From assembly GCA_012512925.1 (NCBI GenBank), contig JAAZDE010000017.1, positions 1 to 34,369 on the forward strand: a stretch of 34,369 nucleotides of DNA, given 5' to 3'. The notes beneath the pieces are model-generated. The model was not told the origin of the DNA. It ran no database searches and saw only the letters and a list, made by a program, of their open reading frames with translations. This document shows positions 16,012-25,039 of this stretch, piece after piece (position 1 is the stretch's first letter; the number at the start of each line of letters is the position of its first letter). The stretch is from Desulfuromonadaceae bacterium. Lineage in GTDB: Bacteria; Desulfobacterota; Desulfuromonadia; Desulfuromonadales; JAAYDE01. The position numbers were made by a program, and so were the translations under genes.

Positions 16012-17040
16012 TTGATCGATCTGCGAAGCGATACGGTGACCCTGCCGACCAGGGAAATGCGTCAGGCGATGGCCGCGGCGGCCGTCGGGGATGATGTTTA
16101 CGGCGAAGATCCCACGGTCAACCGCCTGGAGGACTTGTCCGCCGACATGCTCGGTTTCGAGGCGGCCCTGTTCCTCTGCACCGGCACGCAAAGCAACCTG
16201 GCGGCCCTCATGTCCCATTGCGAGCGGGGGGATGAGTACCTGGTGGGCCAGCAGGCCCACACCTACAAATACGAGGGGGGTGGGGCGGCGGTGCTGGGCA
16301 GCATCCAGCCCCAGCCGCTGGAGTTCGCGGCCGACGGCACCATCGATCTCGACAAGGCGGCGCAGGCGGTCAAGGCCGACGACGTCCATTTCGCCAAAAC
16401 CCGCCTCTTCTGCCTGGAAAACACCCAGGGAGGGAAGGCGCTCCCCCTGGATTATCTGGCCCGCGCCGAGGAATTCGCCCGCAGCCGGAATCTCGCTCTT
16501 CATCTGGACGGGGCCCGGATCTTCAACGCCGCGGTGGCGAAAGGGGTCGGTGCCCGCGACATCGCCCGCCATTTCGATTCCGTTTCGGTCTGTCTTTCCA
16601 AGGGGCTGGGAGCGCCGGTGGGATCGGTGCTGTGCGGCTCGCGTTCCTTCATCGACAAGGCGCGGCGCTGGCGCAAGGTGCTTGGGGGGGGGATGCGTCA
16701 GGCGGGAGTTCTGGCCGCCGCCGGCATCGTGGCGCTCACTTCCATGGTGGAGCGCCTGAAAGAGGACCATGACAACGCCGCCCGGCTGGCGGCGGGTTTG
16801 ACCCGTATCGGCGAGGGTCTGTTGCGGGTCGAGGAGGTGAACACCAACATGGTCTTCGTCTCCCTGACGACGGGGGCCGCCGGTGAGCTGGCCGCTTATC
16901 TGAAGGGGCGGGGGATGCTGGTGACCCCGGCTCCCCGCATGCGCCTGGTCACCCACAAGGATGTCGACGCGGGGAAAATCGATGCCTTTGTCGAAGCGGT
17001 GACCGAGTTCAGGAAGGATTTTCTGGAACGGCGGTTGTGA
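16012..17040 (+). CDS. ltaE: Low-specificity L-threonine aldolase
   Basis: This 342-residue PLP enzyme splits L-threonine or L-allo-threonine into glycine and acetaldehyde. The start of the protein (IDLRSDTVTLPTREMRQAM, then GDDVYGEDPTVNRLE) and the PLP-binding lysine Lys197 in SVCLSKGLGAPVGSVL are typical. So are HLDGARIFNAAVA and VTPAPRMRLVTH. TTG 16012 is chosen because GAGAGGAG (15996-16003) lies eight bases before it; the longer open frame from TTG 15982 would translate the ribosome binding site. The 3' end overlaps the minus-strand YkgJ-type gene by 32 bases. It is divergent from lpxH with only 80 bases between. Confidence 0.9.
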   Translation: MIDLRSDTVTLPTREMRQAMAAAAVGDDVYGEDPTVNRLEDLSADMLGFEAALFLCTGTQSNLAALMSHCERGDEYLVGQQAHTYKYEGGGAAVLGSIQPQPLEFAADGTIDLDKAAQAVKADDVHFAKTRLFCLENTQGGKALPLDYLARAEEFARSRNLALHLDGARIFNAAVAKGVGARDIARHFDSVSVCLSKGLGAPVGSVLCGSRSFIDKARRWRKVLGGGMRQAGVLAAAGIVALTSMVERLKEDHDNAARLAAGLTRIGEGLLRVEEVNTNMVFVSLTTGAAGELAAYLKGRGMLVTPAPRMRLVTHKDVDAGKIDAFVEAVTEFRKDFLERRL

Positions 17041-17323
17041 AGATTCTGCGGACGCTTTTTTTGTCGACCCGATAGATCGGCTTGGAGCCGGTGTTGTAGG
17101 GGCATCCTTCGTAGTCGAAGCGGTCTTGGCGCCGCTCGCCGCAGACCACGTTGACGCTCAGGCGGGTGCCGATCCTCTTTTCGTAAATCTCGCACCAGGT
17201 GGTGCCGTCTTCATTGAAACGAAGATGACGGCACGGTGTCGTCGTCATGTGGCCGGCTTCGTCCGGCATGAAGCAGCATTGCCCGCAGCGCAGGCATTTG
17301 TCATCGCTCATGTTCTGGTCCAT
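17009..17323 (-). CDS. Small YkgJ-type cysteine-cluster protein
   Basis: This is a protein of about 104 residues with CLRCGQCCFMPDEAGHM near the start, then CRHLRFNEDGTTWCEIYEKR and CPYN, a pattern of the YkgJ/zinc- or iron-chelating family. The second half has CGERRQDRFDYEGCPYNTG. The function is unknown. The start is uncertain: ATG codons at 17323 and 17311 and a GTG at 17380 are possible, and none has a clear ribosome binding site; 17323 is a compromise. Its last 32 bases are also the end of ltaE on the other strand. Confidence 0.7.
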   Translation of the reverse strand: MDQNMSDDKCLRCGQCCFMPDEAGHMTTTPCRHLRFNEDGTTWCEIYEKRIGTRLSVNVVCGERRQDRFDYEGCPYNTGSKPIYRVDKKSVRRIFTTAVPENPS

Positions 17324-17420
17324 TGGCAAGGTTTCGGGGAGGCACCGGCCGGACCGGTCCGGCTCGGCCGCTTTCTTCACTGGTATAACGCAGGGATTGC
17401 CGGCCGGTCAACAGTGAGTT

Positions 17421-17436
17421 GAACCCCTGGGGATTC
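17421..17436. promoter_or_regulatory. Near-perfect 16-bp palindrome upstream of the MazG-like gene
   Basis: GAACCCCTGGGGATTC reads almost the same on both strands. It lies 80 bases before the MazG-like start and about 100 bases upstream of the minus-strand YkgJ-type gene, in the divergent promoter region. This form fits a dimeric operator, but no known regulator site is recognised. Confidence 0.35.
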
Positions 17437-17515
17437 AGTCACCTTTTCCCTTTCTTCCCCGGAGCCGATTTGGTAGATTTCCACCAGGCTGCAGCGGTTG
17501 CGCCGAGGAGGGAAA

Positions 17516-17890
17516 ATGAGCGACGCCACGACCACGCTTCGGGAGTTGAAGGAGCGCACTGCGGAATTTGTCAGGGAGCGGGACTGGGAACAGTTCCATA
17601 CGCCCAAGAACCTGAGCATGTCGATCGCCATCGAGGCGGCGGAACTGATGGAGCATTTCCAGTGGCTGACGGCGACGGAGTCCCGCAATCTCTCACCGCA
17701 GGCCCTGGCCGATATCGGCGAGGAACTGGCCGACATCGTCATATATGCCCTCTCCCTGTCCAACGCCCTCGGGCTCGATCTCTCCGAGACCGTTCTCGAC
17801 AAGATGGCCAAAAATATCCGCAAGTACCCTCGCGACCAGGTGCGCGGCAAGTCCCACAAATACACCTTTTATCAAACCGAGAACAAGTGA
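17516..17890 (+). CDS. MazG-like nucleotide pyrophosphohydrolase
   Basis: This 124-residue all-helical protein of the MazG superfamily has the metal-binding ExxE and ExxD pair: EAAELMEHFQWL followed by GEELADIVIYAL. The later helix SETVLDKMAKNIRKYP is also typical. It resembles the RS21-C6/dCTPase and short MazG-like proteins that hydrolyse (d)NTPs to monophosphates as house-cleaning enzymes. ATG 17516 has GAGGAGGG (17505-17512) before it. Directly downstream lies a Maf-family nucleotide pyrophosphatase, so the two house-cleaning genes probably form one transcript. The exact substrate is not predictable from sequence. Confidence 0.85.
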   Translation: MSDATTTLRELKERTAEFVRERDWEQFHTPKNLSMSIAIEAAELMEHFQWLTATESRNLSPQALADIGEELADIVIYALSLSNALGLDLSETVLDKMAKNIRKYPRDQVRGKSHKYTFYQTENK

Positions 17891-17937
17891 CCGCCATGCC
17901 GGATGCAACGGGTTGTGGAAAGGATGATTCCCCGCCG

Positions 17938-18522
17938 ATGAGAAAACTGGTCCTCGCCTCCACCAGCCCCTATCGCCGGGAACTGCTGGCCCGTCTCGGC
18001 ATCTCTTTCGAGGCGGCTGCCCCCCGCTTCGAGGAGGTGGTCGAGCAACGAGTCGCCCCGGAACTCCTGGTCAAGCATCTCGCCCTGGGAAAAGCCAAAA
18101 GCCTGTCCGAATGTTATCCCGACGCGCTGATCATCGGCTCTGACCAGATCTTCGTCAACCCTCGCGGCGCCAGGGTGGGGAAACCCGGCGGTTTCGAGGC
18201 GGCCCGCTGTCAGTTGGCGGAAATGTCGGGCAAGCGAAGCCTCTTCTACACCGGCATCGCTTTATACGATAGCGCCGAAGACCAATTCCTGGTCGATTTC
18301 ACCGTCACCACCGTTACCTTCCGCCAAATCAGCGACGCCGAGATCCGTTGTTACCTGTTGCGGGAGCGCCCCTTTGACTGCGCCGGCTCCTTCAAGATCG
18401 AGGGACTGGGAATCACCCTCATGGAAAAGGTGGAAGGGGATGATTATACCGCCCTGATCGGACTGCCGCTGATTCAGCTGAACCACATGCTGATTTCCAT
18501 GGGGATGAACGTTTTGAGCTAG
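17938..18522 (+). CDS. Maf-family nucleotide pyrophosphatase, YceF type
   Basis: This encodes 194 residues. LASTSPYRRELLARLGISFEAAAP at the start, IIGSDQ in the middle and CAGSFKIEGLGITL followed by ALIGLPL near the end match E. coli YceF closely, more so than YhdE. YceF-type proteins are reported to hydrolyse 7-methyl-GTP; other Maf proteins act on dTTP/UTP. Asp in GSDQ is the usual catalytic residue. ATG 17938 gives the standard family N-terminus (MRKLVLAST), although an in-frame ATG at 17896 exists and the ribosome binding site (AAAGGA at 17919-17924) is rather far away. It follows the MazG-like gene by 47 bases. Confidence 0.87.
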   Translation: MRKLVLASTSPYRRELLARLGISFEAAAPRFEEVVEQRVAPELLVKHLALGKAKSLSECYPDALIIGSDQIFVNPRGARVGKPGGFEAARCQLAEMSGKRSLFYTGIALYDSAEDQFLVDFTVTTVTFRQISDAEIRCYLLRERPFDCAGSFKIEGLGITLMEKVEGDDYTALIGLPLIQLNHMLISMGMNVLS

Positions 18523-18591
18523 ATTGGCGTACCTGTCCAGTCGCGAGCAGTTCTTGGCTTCCGGCTGGCAGTTTGAAGAGACCGCCCAATG

Positions 18592-18665
18592 ACTGGTGAT
18601 CCGTGACTTTTGCTTGGTAACCAGTAAAAAAAACCAATTACCAGTCACCAGTTACCAGCCACCAG
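18592..18665 (+). repeat. ACCAG heptamer repeats upstream of dnaE
   Basis: Bases 18638-18665 are four back-to-back heptamers, TTACCAG, TCACCAG, TTACCAG and CCACCAG. Upstream lie inverted copies: CTGGTGA at 18593-18599 and the self-complementary GGTAACC near 18616-18622. The block can fold back on itself. It fills most of the gap between the Maf-family gene and dnaE and has no coding potential. Similar ACCAG/CTGGT arrays are common as dispersed intergenic repeats in bacteria, but the family here is not identified. Confidence 0.65.
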
Positions 18666-18701
18666 CCTTTGCGAAGGCAAACTGTTGCAAAAGGTTTTAT
18701 A

Positions 18702-21700
18702 ATGTCTCAATCCTCTTTTGTCCACCTCCACTTGCATACCGAATACAGCCTGCTGGACGGCGCCATCAAGATCGATCGGCTGGTGGAACGGGCCAAGGAA
18801 TATCAGGTCCCGGCTCTGGCCATCACCGATCATGGCAATATGTTCGGAGTGATCGACTTCTATCTCAAGGTCAAAAAGGCGGGACTCAAGCCGATCATCG
18901 GCTGCGAGGTCTACGTCGCTCCCGAATCCCGTTTCGATCGGACCAAGACCCGCAGATCGGCGGAGGCTTCCTTCCATCTGCTGCTGCTGTGTCAGAATTA
19001 CACCGGCTACCAGAATCTCTGCTCGCTGGTTTCGGCGGCCTACCGGGAGGGCTTTTATTACCGCCCCCGCATCGACTGGAATCTGCTCAAGGAAAAGAAC
19101 CAGGGCTTGATCGCCCTCAGCGCCTGCCTGGGGGGGGAGATTCCCGACCTGATTCTGGCCAGGCGTCCCGAGGTCGCCCGCACCCGCGCCGCCGAGATGG
19201 CCGCCGTTTTCGACGACGGCCGCTTTTTCCTGGAACTGCAGCGCAACCAGATCCCCGAGCAGGAGATCGTCAACGAGGAACTGATCCGCATTTCGGGCGA
19301 TCTAGGCCTTCCCCTGGTGGCCACCAACGACTGCCACTACCTCGATCGCCGCGACGCCTACGCCCACGAAGTACTGCTCTGCATTCAGACCGGCAAGACC
19401 ATGGAGGACGAGGAGCGGATGCGCTTCCAGAACGACGGCTTCTACTACCGGTCTCCGGCGGAGATGAGGGAGCTGTTCGCCGACATTCCCGAGTCCCTCG
19501 ACAACACCCTGCGGATCGCCGAGCGCTGCGATCTGGAGATCCCACTCGGTTCCTACCATTTTCCCCAGTTCGAAAAGCCGGCCGACCAGACTCTGGAGCA
19601 GATCCTCGAGGAGAAGGCTCAATCAGGCCTTGATGAGCGACTGGGCGAAATCCGCAAGGTGCGTCCCGCTTTCTCCGCCGAGGAGGAGGATACCTACCGG
19701 AAGCGGCTCGAGGAAGAGCTTTCCTGCATCATCCAGATGGGTTTCCCGGGCTATTTCCTGATCGTGGCCGATTTCATCAACTGGGCCAAGGATCACGGCA
19801 TCCCCGTCGGTCCGGGGCGCGGCAGCGCCGCCGGCAGTCTGGTCGCCTTTGCCCTGCGCATCACCGACATCGATCCGATCCGCTACCAGCTCCTCTTCGA
19901 ACGCTTTCTCAATCCGGAGCGGGTCTCCATGCCCGATATCGATGTCGATTTTTGCATCCACGGCCGTGAGGAGGTGATCCGCTACGTCCAGGAAAAGTAC
20001 GGACGCGACAAAGTGGCCCAGATCATCACCTTCGGAACCATGCAGGCCAAGGGCGCCATCCGTGACGTGGGGCGAGCCCTCAACATGCCCTATGCCGATG
20101 TCGACCGGATTGCCAAACTGGTTCCGCAGCAGCTCAACATCACTCTGGAGAAGGCCCTCAAGGAGGAGCCCCGCCTGCGGGAGGCGATCGACAAGGAGCC
20201 GCGCTACCGGAAACTTTTTGATGTTGCCCTGGCCCTGGAGGGGTTGCATCGCCACGCCTCGACCCATGCCGCCGGAGTGGTCATCACTCCCAACCCACTG
20301 GAGGAGCATCTCCCCCTTTACACCGACCCCAAATCGGGTGGGCAGGTCACCCAGTACGCCATGGGCTTCGTGGAAAAGATCGGCCTGGTCAAGTTCGACT
20401 TTCTCGGCCTCAAAACCCTGACCGTGATCAGCAGCGCCATCCGCCTGATTCGTCAGGGCCGCAAACCCGATTTCGACCTGGGGTTGATTCCCGACGACGA
20501 TCCGGCCACCTTCCGGCTGCTGTCCGCCGGGGAGACCACGGGCGTGTTCCAGCTCGAATCGTCGGGGATGAAGGAGCTGCTGGTCAAGCTCAAGCCGAAC
20601 TGCTTCGAGGACATCATCGCCCTGGTCGCCCTCTACCGCCCCGGCCCCCTGGGCTCGGGAATGGTCGAGGATTTCATCCAGCGCAAGCACGGCAAGAAGG
20701 CGATCACCTACGAGTTCCCTCAGTTGGAGGCGGTACTCAAGGAAACCTACGGGGTCATCCTGTACCAGGAACAGGTCATGCTGGTTTCCCGCATCCTGGC
20801 CAACTACACCCTGGGTGGGGCCGATATTCTGCGCCGCGCCATGGGCAAGAAAAAGACCGAGGAAATGGCCAAGGAGCGGGACAAGTTCCTCAAGGGGGCG
20901 GCCGAGAACCGGCTCAACACCAAAAAGGCCGAAGCCGTTTTCTCCCTGATGGAAAAGTTCGCCGAGTACGGCTTCAACAAATCCCACTCCGCCGCCTACG
21001 CCCTGATCGCCTATCAGACTGCCTACCTGAAGGCTCACTATCCGGTGGAATTCATGGCCGCCCTGCTCACCGAGGACATGGAATCGACCGACAAGGTGAT
21101 CAAGAACATCGGCGAACTGCGTTCCATGGGAATTGCCGTCCTTCCCCCCGACATCAACCAGTCGGACAGCTCCTTCACCGTTCATGACAATGCCATCCGC
21201 TTCGGCCTGGGCGCCGTCAAGGGGGTCGGCTGCGCCGCTCTGGAATCGGTTCTGGAGCCGCGGCGGGAAAAGCCTTTTGCTTCTCTTTACGATTTCTGCG
21301 AGCGGGTCGATCTACGCAAGGTCAACAAGAAGGTGGCGGAGGCCCTGATCAAGTGCGGCGCCTTCGACGCCCTTCCCGGGCACCGCGCCCAGCAGCTGGC
21401 CGCTCTGGAGCATGCCATGGAGTTGGGGCAGAAGGCGCAGCGGGAGAGGGAGCAGGGGCAGGTCTCCCTGTTCGAGTCCTCGGTGATTGTGTCCAGCAAT
21501 GGTCAGGGGTACAATCGCCTGCCCGAGTTGGACGAATGGCCGGAAAAAAACAAGCTGGCCTTCGAGAAGGAGGCTCTCGGCTTTTATATCACCGGCCATC
21601 CCATGGCCCGTCATGAAGCGGCGGTCAAGCGCTACGCGACCTGTGAAGCTGCCGCCCTGAAGGAGCGGGGGGACCGCTCCGAGGTCTCCCTCTGCGGCAT

Positions 21701-22175
21701 TGTGACGGCTCTGCAGGAAAAGGTGACCAAGAAGGGGGACCGGATGGCCTTCGTCTCCCTGGAGGATCTCAGCGGATTCGCCGAGGTTCTCGTCTTCCCC
21801 GAGCTTTACCGGAAATGTTTCGAGGAACTTCACGGCGAGGAGGCGCTGCTGGTTCGCGGGGTGCTCGATGTCGGCGAAGAAAACTGCAAACTGATCGCCA
21901 ACGAGGTGACATTGCTGGAGGAGTACCGGAAACGGGAGACCCGGCGGGTTCACTTCCGGCTGAACGCCTCAACGGTGGAAGAGGAAATGCTGCGCAACTT
22001 CCGTGAGATCGTCCTCCGTCATCGAGGGAACTGCGAGGCGCTGGTGCATGTCGTGGTTCCCGAACACAGCGAGACCGTCATCCGCCTGCCCGATGGGATG
22101 CGGGTTTCGGCCGGGGGGGAGATACTGAAAGACAGTGAGAATCTTTTTGGCTATAATGTGATCACTTTTGAATGA
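18702..22175 (+). CDS. dnaE: DNA polymerase III alpha subunit
   Basis: This encodes 1157 residues, normal for DnaE of the bacterial replicase. The order is PHP domain (VHLHLHTEYSLLDGAIK, then AITDHGNMFG), palm with PGRGSAAGSLVAF and the catalytic pair Asp412/Asp414 in PDIDVDF, the third carboxylate in VKFDFLGLKTL, and the fingers. A helix-hairpin-helix region (AALLTEDMESTDKVIKNI onward) and a C-terminal OB fold (VSLCGIVTALQEKVTKKGDRMAFVSLED) follow. ATG 18702 has AAAAGG seven bases before it. There is no intein. The next gene, accA, starts 28 bases after the stop, which suggests co-transcription, as seen in several proteobacteria. Confidence 0.97.
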   Translation: MSQSSFVHLHLHTEYSLLDGAIKIDRLVERAKEYQVPALAITDHGNMFGVIDFYLKVKKAGLKPIIGCEVYVAPESRFDRTKTRRSAEASFHLLLLCQNYTGYQNLCSLVSAAYREGFYYRPRIDWNLLKEKNQGLIALSACLGGEIPDLILARRPEVARTRAAEMAAVFDDGRFFLELQRNQIPEQEIVNEELIRISGDLGLPLVATNDCHYLDRRDAYAHEVLLCIQTGKTMEDEERMRFQNDGFYYRSPAEMRELFADIPESLDNTLRIAERCDLEIPLGSYHFPQFEKPADQTLEQILEEKAQSGLDERLGEIRKVRPAFSAEEEDTYRKRLEEELSCIIQMGFPGYFLIVADFINWAKDHGIPVGPGRGSAAGSLVAFALRITDIDPIRYQLLFERFLNPERVSMPDIDVDFCIHGREEVIRYVQEKYGRDKVAQIITFGTMQAKGAIRDVGRALNMPYADVDRIAKLVPQQLNITLEKALKEEPRLREAIDKEPRYRKLFDVALALEGLHRHASTHAAGVVITPNPLEEHLPLYTDPKSGGQVTQYAMGFVEKIGLVKFDFLGLKTLTVISSAIRLIRQGRKPDFDLGLIPDDDPATFRLLSAGETTGVFQLESSGMKELLVKLKPNCFEDIIALVALYRPGPLGSGMVEDFIQRKHGKKAITYEFPQLEAVLKETYGVILYQEQVMLVSRILANYTLGGADILRRAMGKKKTEEMAKERDKFLKGAAENRLNTKKAEAVFSLMEKFAEYGFNKSHSAAYALIAYQTAYLKAHYPVEFMAALLTEDMESTDKVIKNIGELRSMGIAVLPPDINQSDSSFTVHDNAIRFGLGAVKGVGCAALESVLEPRREKPFASLYDFCERVDLRKVNKKVAEALIKCGAFDALPGHRAQQLAALEHAMELGQKAQREREQGQVSLFESSVIVSSNGQGYNRLPELDEWPEKNKLAFEKEALGFYITGHPMARHEAAVKRYATCEAAALKERGDRSEVSLCGIVTALQEKVTKKGDRMAFVSLEDLSGFAEVLVFPELYRKCFEELHGEEALLVRGVLDVGEENCKLIANEVTLLEEYRKRETRRVHFRLNASTVEEEMLRNFREIVLRHRGNCEALVHVVVPEHSETVIRLPDGMRVSAGGEILKDSENLFGYNVITFE

Positions 22176-22202
22176 ATTGGTTTCGGCGCCGGGAGGAAAT
22201 CA

Positions 22203-23156
22203 ATGCAGCATTATCTCGATTTTGAAAAACCGCTGGTCGAGCTGGAGAGGAAGATTCACGAGTTGAAGCAGTTTTCCGTCGGGGATGTCTCCATGGCTCC
22301 GGAGATCGAAAAGCTGGAGAAAAAGGCCGAACGGCTTCGCGGCGAGATATTCTCCAGACTGACCCGCTGGCAGCGCACCCAGCTGGCGCGACAGCCCAAC
22401 CGGCCTTTTACCCTCGATTACCTGCGTCTCATCTTCACCGAATGGTTCGAACTTCATGGCGATCGCCTTTATGGCGACGATCCGGCAATCGTCTGCGGCT
22501 TCGCCCGACTGGAGGGGGAGCCGTGCGCCGTCATCGGCCACCAGAAGGGGCGGGACACCAAGGAGAAGGTCTACCGCAACTTCGGCATGCCCCACCCGGA
22601 AGGCTACCGCAAGGCGATGCGGATCATGAAGCTGGCCGAGGATTTCGGGCTGCCCATCTTCACCTTCGTCGACACCCCCGGGGCGTTCCCCGGCATTGGT
22701 GCCGAGGAGCGGGGTCAGGCCGAGGCCATCGCCCACAATCTGCGGGAGATGGCCTCCCTGACGGTGCCGGTCATCACCACCATCACCGGCGAGGGGGGAT
22801 CCGGCGGCGCTCTGGCCATCGCCGTCGCCAACCGGGTGCTGATGATGGAATATTCCATCTATTCCGTCATCTCTCCCGAAGGGTGCGCCGCCATCCTCTG
22901 GGGGGACGGGACCCTCGGACCGCAGGCCGCCGAAGCTTTGCGCCTGACCGCCCAGGACATCGACAGCCTGGGGGGTGTCATCGACGGGGTGATCCCGGAA
23001 CCGGCAGGAGGGGCGCACAACGATCCCAAAACCGCCGCGGACCATGTTAAAGCCGCCCTCATACGTCATCGGGACGAGCTCAAGACCCTTTCCGCCGTCG
23101 AACTGGTGGAACAGCGCTATCAGAAGTTCCGGGCCATGACCCGCATGCAGAAATGA
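22203..23156 (+). CDS. accA: Acetyl-CoA carboxylase carboxyltransferase subunit alpha
   Basis: This encodes 317 residues, the usual AccA length. It has the N-terminal helical segment ([18 protein letters not shown]), then the crotonase-like carboxyltransferase domain: [86 protein letters not shown] and [11 protein letters not shown]. The subunit transfers the carboxyl group from carboxybiotin to acetyl-CoA with AccD in the first step of fatty acid synthesis. The ribosome binding site GGGAGGAAA (22191-22199) precedes ATG 22203. It sits just after dnaE and just before rlpA. Confidence 0.97.
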   Translation: MQHYLDFEKPLVELERKIHELKQFSVGDVSMAPEIEKLEKKAERLRGEIFSRLTRWQRTQLARQPNRPFTLDYLRLIFTEWFELHGDRLYGDDPAIVCGFARLEGEPCAVIGHQKGRDTKEKVYRNFGMPHPEGYRKAMRIMKLAEDFGLPIFTFVDTPGAFPGIGAEERGQAEAIAHNLREMASLTVPVITTITGEGGSGGALAIAVANRVLMMEYSIYSVISPEGCAAILWGDGTLGPQAAEALRLTAQDIDSLGGVIDGVIPEPAGGAHNDPKTAADHVKAALIRHRDELKTLSAVELVEQRYQKFRAMTRMQK

Positions 23157-23166
23157 TCTGCCGAAA

Positions 23167-24003
23167 ATGCCGACAGACCACAGACCGGTGCACAAAAACC
23201 CTTTGAACCAAGCGGCGGCAAGAAGCTTTTATGCGCTGACCGGATCGTTGCCTCTGATCCGCTGGCTGGCGCCTGGGGCGGCTCTTCTTTTCATCACTTC
23301 CTGCGGCGGCGGGCCGACTTCGAGCGTTATCGAGACTCCGCAGACCCGGGGCCTTAAAGGGTGGGAGAAACCCTACATCGTCGCCGGACAGCGTTACGAT
23401 CCCCTGCGCCAACATGAGGGCTATGTGGAGGAAGGGATCGCCAGCTGGTACGGCCGGGATTTCCACGGACGCAAGACCAGCAACGGGGAAATCTACGATA
23501 TGCACGCTATGACGGCGGCCCACAAGACCCTGCCCCTGGGCATTTTCGTCAAGGTGCGCCATCTGGGCAACGGGCGCGAGATCGTGGTGCGTCTCAATGA
23601 TCGCGGCCCTTTTGTCAAGGGCAGGGTGATCGACCTCTCCTATTCCGCGGCCCGGCGCCTCGGCATCGACGATGCGGGTACCGGTCCGGTGCGGATCGAA
23701 GCCTTGGGCTACCGGGAGAAAGGGAATGGCGGCGCTCCGGTTTATCGTCCCCCCGCTTCCTATGTCGTCGGCAGTTACGCCGTGCAGGTGGGGGCCTTTG
23801 AAGCCCCGGTCAACGCTCACCGGTTGGCCGCCGAAATGAGGGACCGCTTCGGGGCCGCCACGGTCAGTGAAGGGTGGGCCGGCGGGCGCCGCTTCCACCG
23901 CGTCTGGGTTGGACGTTTCGACACCCTCGAGGCCGCCGAAATCGCCCGCCTTCGGTTGGAGCGAAACGGCTACCCCAGCAGTTTCGTCGTGGCGCTGGAA
24001 TGA
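23167..24003 (+). CDS. rlpA: RlpA-like septal lytic transglycosylase lipoprotein with SPOR domain
   Basis: This encodes up to 278 residues. A long polar N-terminus leads to a hydrophobic segment and lipobox (LLFITSC, Cys46), then a linker. A double-psi beta-barrel domain follows (EGIASWYGRDFHGRKTSNGEIYDMHAMTAAHKTLPLG and VVRLNDRGPFVKGRVIDLSYSAARRLGI) with the conserved Glu, His and Asp residues of active RlpA. A SPOR domain forms the C-terminus (YAVQVGAFEAPVNAHRLAAEM to FVVALE). It would cut naked glycan strands at the septum from its lipid anchor. The start is uncertain: 46 residues before the lipid-bearing cysteine is long, and the ATG at 23167 has no ribosome binding site. It follows accA by ten bases. 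Confidence 0.88.
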   Translation: MPTDHRPVHKNPLNQAAARSFYALTGSLPLIRWLAPGAALLFITSCGGGPTSSVIETPQTRGLKGWEKPYIVAGQRYDPLRQHEGYVEEGIASWYGRDFHGRKTSNGEIYDMHAMTAAHKTLPLGIFVKVRHLGNGREIVVRLNDRGPFVKGRVIDLSYSAARRLGIDDAGTGPVRIEALGYREKGNGGAPVYRPPASYVVGSYAVQVGAFEAPVNAHRLAAEMRDRFGAATVSEGWAGGRRFHRVWVGRFDTLEAAEIARLRLERNGYPSSFVVALE

Positions 24004-24124
24004 CGGCTTGGTCCGAAGCCCATTCACGGAGCCGCGCTTTACGCTTTCTTCCTCAAAATTGACCCTCCCTCCTGGAACGTATGGACCCTTTTGGAATCGC
24101 GCGGTTTTGAGCAAGCCACCTGAT

Positions 24125-24940
24125 ATGAAAACCCGCAAGATAAGCTCTGCGGCCCATCCCCTCATCCAGCAGGCCGCCGCCCTCGCCCGGCGGCGCCGGG
24201 AGGAGGAAAGCGGTCTTTTCTCCGCCGAGGGAAGCCATCTGGTGGAAGCCGCCCTCGAGGCCTCGGCACCGATTCGTCAGGTGTTTTTCAGCCTGGGGTA
24301 TCGGCGAAGTGAAGAAGGAGAAAGACTGCTATTGCGGGCGGAACGGGCGGGCGCCGAACTGATCGAGGTCCCGGATCACCTGCTGAAAAAAATCTGCGAC
24401 GCCGCCACCCCTCAGGGGATCATGGCAATGGTGGCCTCCTCCGCAACTCCTCTGAGCGCCCTTCCTCGGTCGGAAAACCCGCTGCTTGCCGTCTGCGACG
24501 CCATCAGCGATCCGGGCAACCTCGGCACCATCATCCGCATCGCCGACGCCGCGGGGGCCGACGGCGTCATTCTGCTTCCCGGCTGCTGCGCCCCCTACGC
24601 CCCCAAAGTGGTCCGGGCCACTTCCGGGAGTCTGTTCCACCTTCCGATGATTCGAGCGAATCCGGAGGAATTGACAGAATTCCTGGCCGGGCGCGGCATT
24701 CCCCTGTTGGCCACCGATTTGAATGGGGACATTTCCCTTTACGACGCCGATCTGAGGGGGCCCTGCGCCCTGGTGGTGGGTAATGAGTCGCGGGGGACCT
24801 CCCCCTTCCTGCTGGAAAGGGCGCAGCGGCGCCTCCGTATCCCCATGCCGGGAAAAGCCGAGAGTCTCAACGCCGCGGTAGCCACGGCGCTTTGTCTCTT
24901 CGAGGCGGTGCGCCAGAGGAGCCGGCCGCCGCAACCCTGA
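24125..24940 (+). CDS. SpoU/TrmH-family RNA 2'-O-methyltransferase
   Basis: This encodes 271 residues. After an N-terminal substrate-binding domain (ARRRREEESGLFSAEGSHLVEAAL), the SPOUT methyltransferase motifs appear in order: SDPGNLGTIIRIADAAGADGVIL, VVGNESRGTSPFLL, and IPMPGKAESLNAAVATALCLFEA. These form the trefoil knot that binds S-adenosylmethionine. It most likely methylates a ribose in rRNA, in the manner of RlmB/TsnR relatives, but the target is not predictable. ATG 24125 is chosen at the family N-terminus; its ribosome binding site is weak. It lies 121 bases after rlpA and converges with tgt. Confidence 0.9.
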   Translation: MKTRKISSAAHPLIQQAAALARRRREEESGLFSAEGSHLVEAALEASAPIRQVFFSLGYRRSEEGERLLLRAERAGAELIEVPDHLLKKICDAATPQGIMAMVASSATPLSALPRSENPLLAVCDAISDPGNLGTIIRIADAAGADGVILLPGCCAPYAPKVVRATSGSLFHLPMIRANPEELTEFLAGRGIPLLATDLNGDISLYDADLRGPCALVVGNESRGTSPFLLERAQRRLRIPMPGKAESLNAAVATALCLFEAVRQRSRPPQP

Positions 24941-25039
24941 CCGAAAACCGATAAAAACAAAGGAAATTTAACGGAATAGAGTTTGGCGAGAGGCGCCTGT
25001 GTCTTTTGCCAAGCTCCATGGTCTGTTTGATTCCGGAGG

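Noticed and set aside
18638-18665. Heptamer repeats considered as a CRISPR array
   Set aside because: The units are contiguous, with no spacers, and far too short to be CRISPR repeats.
18698-18703. TATAAT just before the dnaE coding region
   Set aside because: It overlaps the ATG start codon and the nearest -35 candidate is 23 bases away, so it is chance.
19623-21185. A 520-codon minus-strand open frame inside dnaE
   Set aside because: The antisense shadow of a clear dnaE gene; its composition is Gly/Asp/His-rich without domains.
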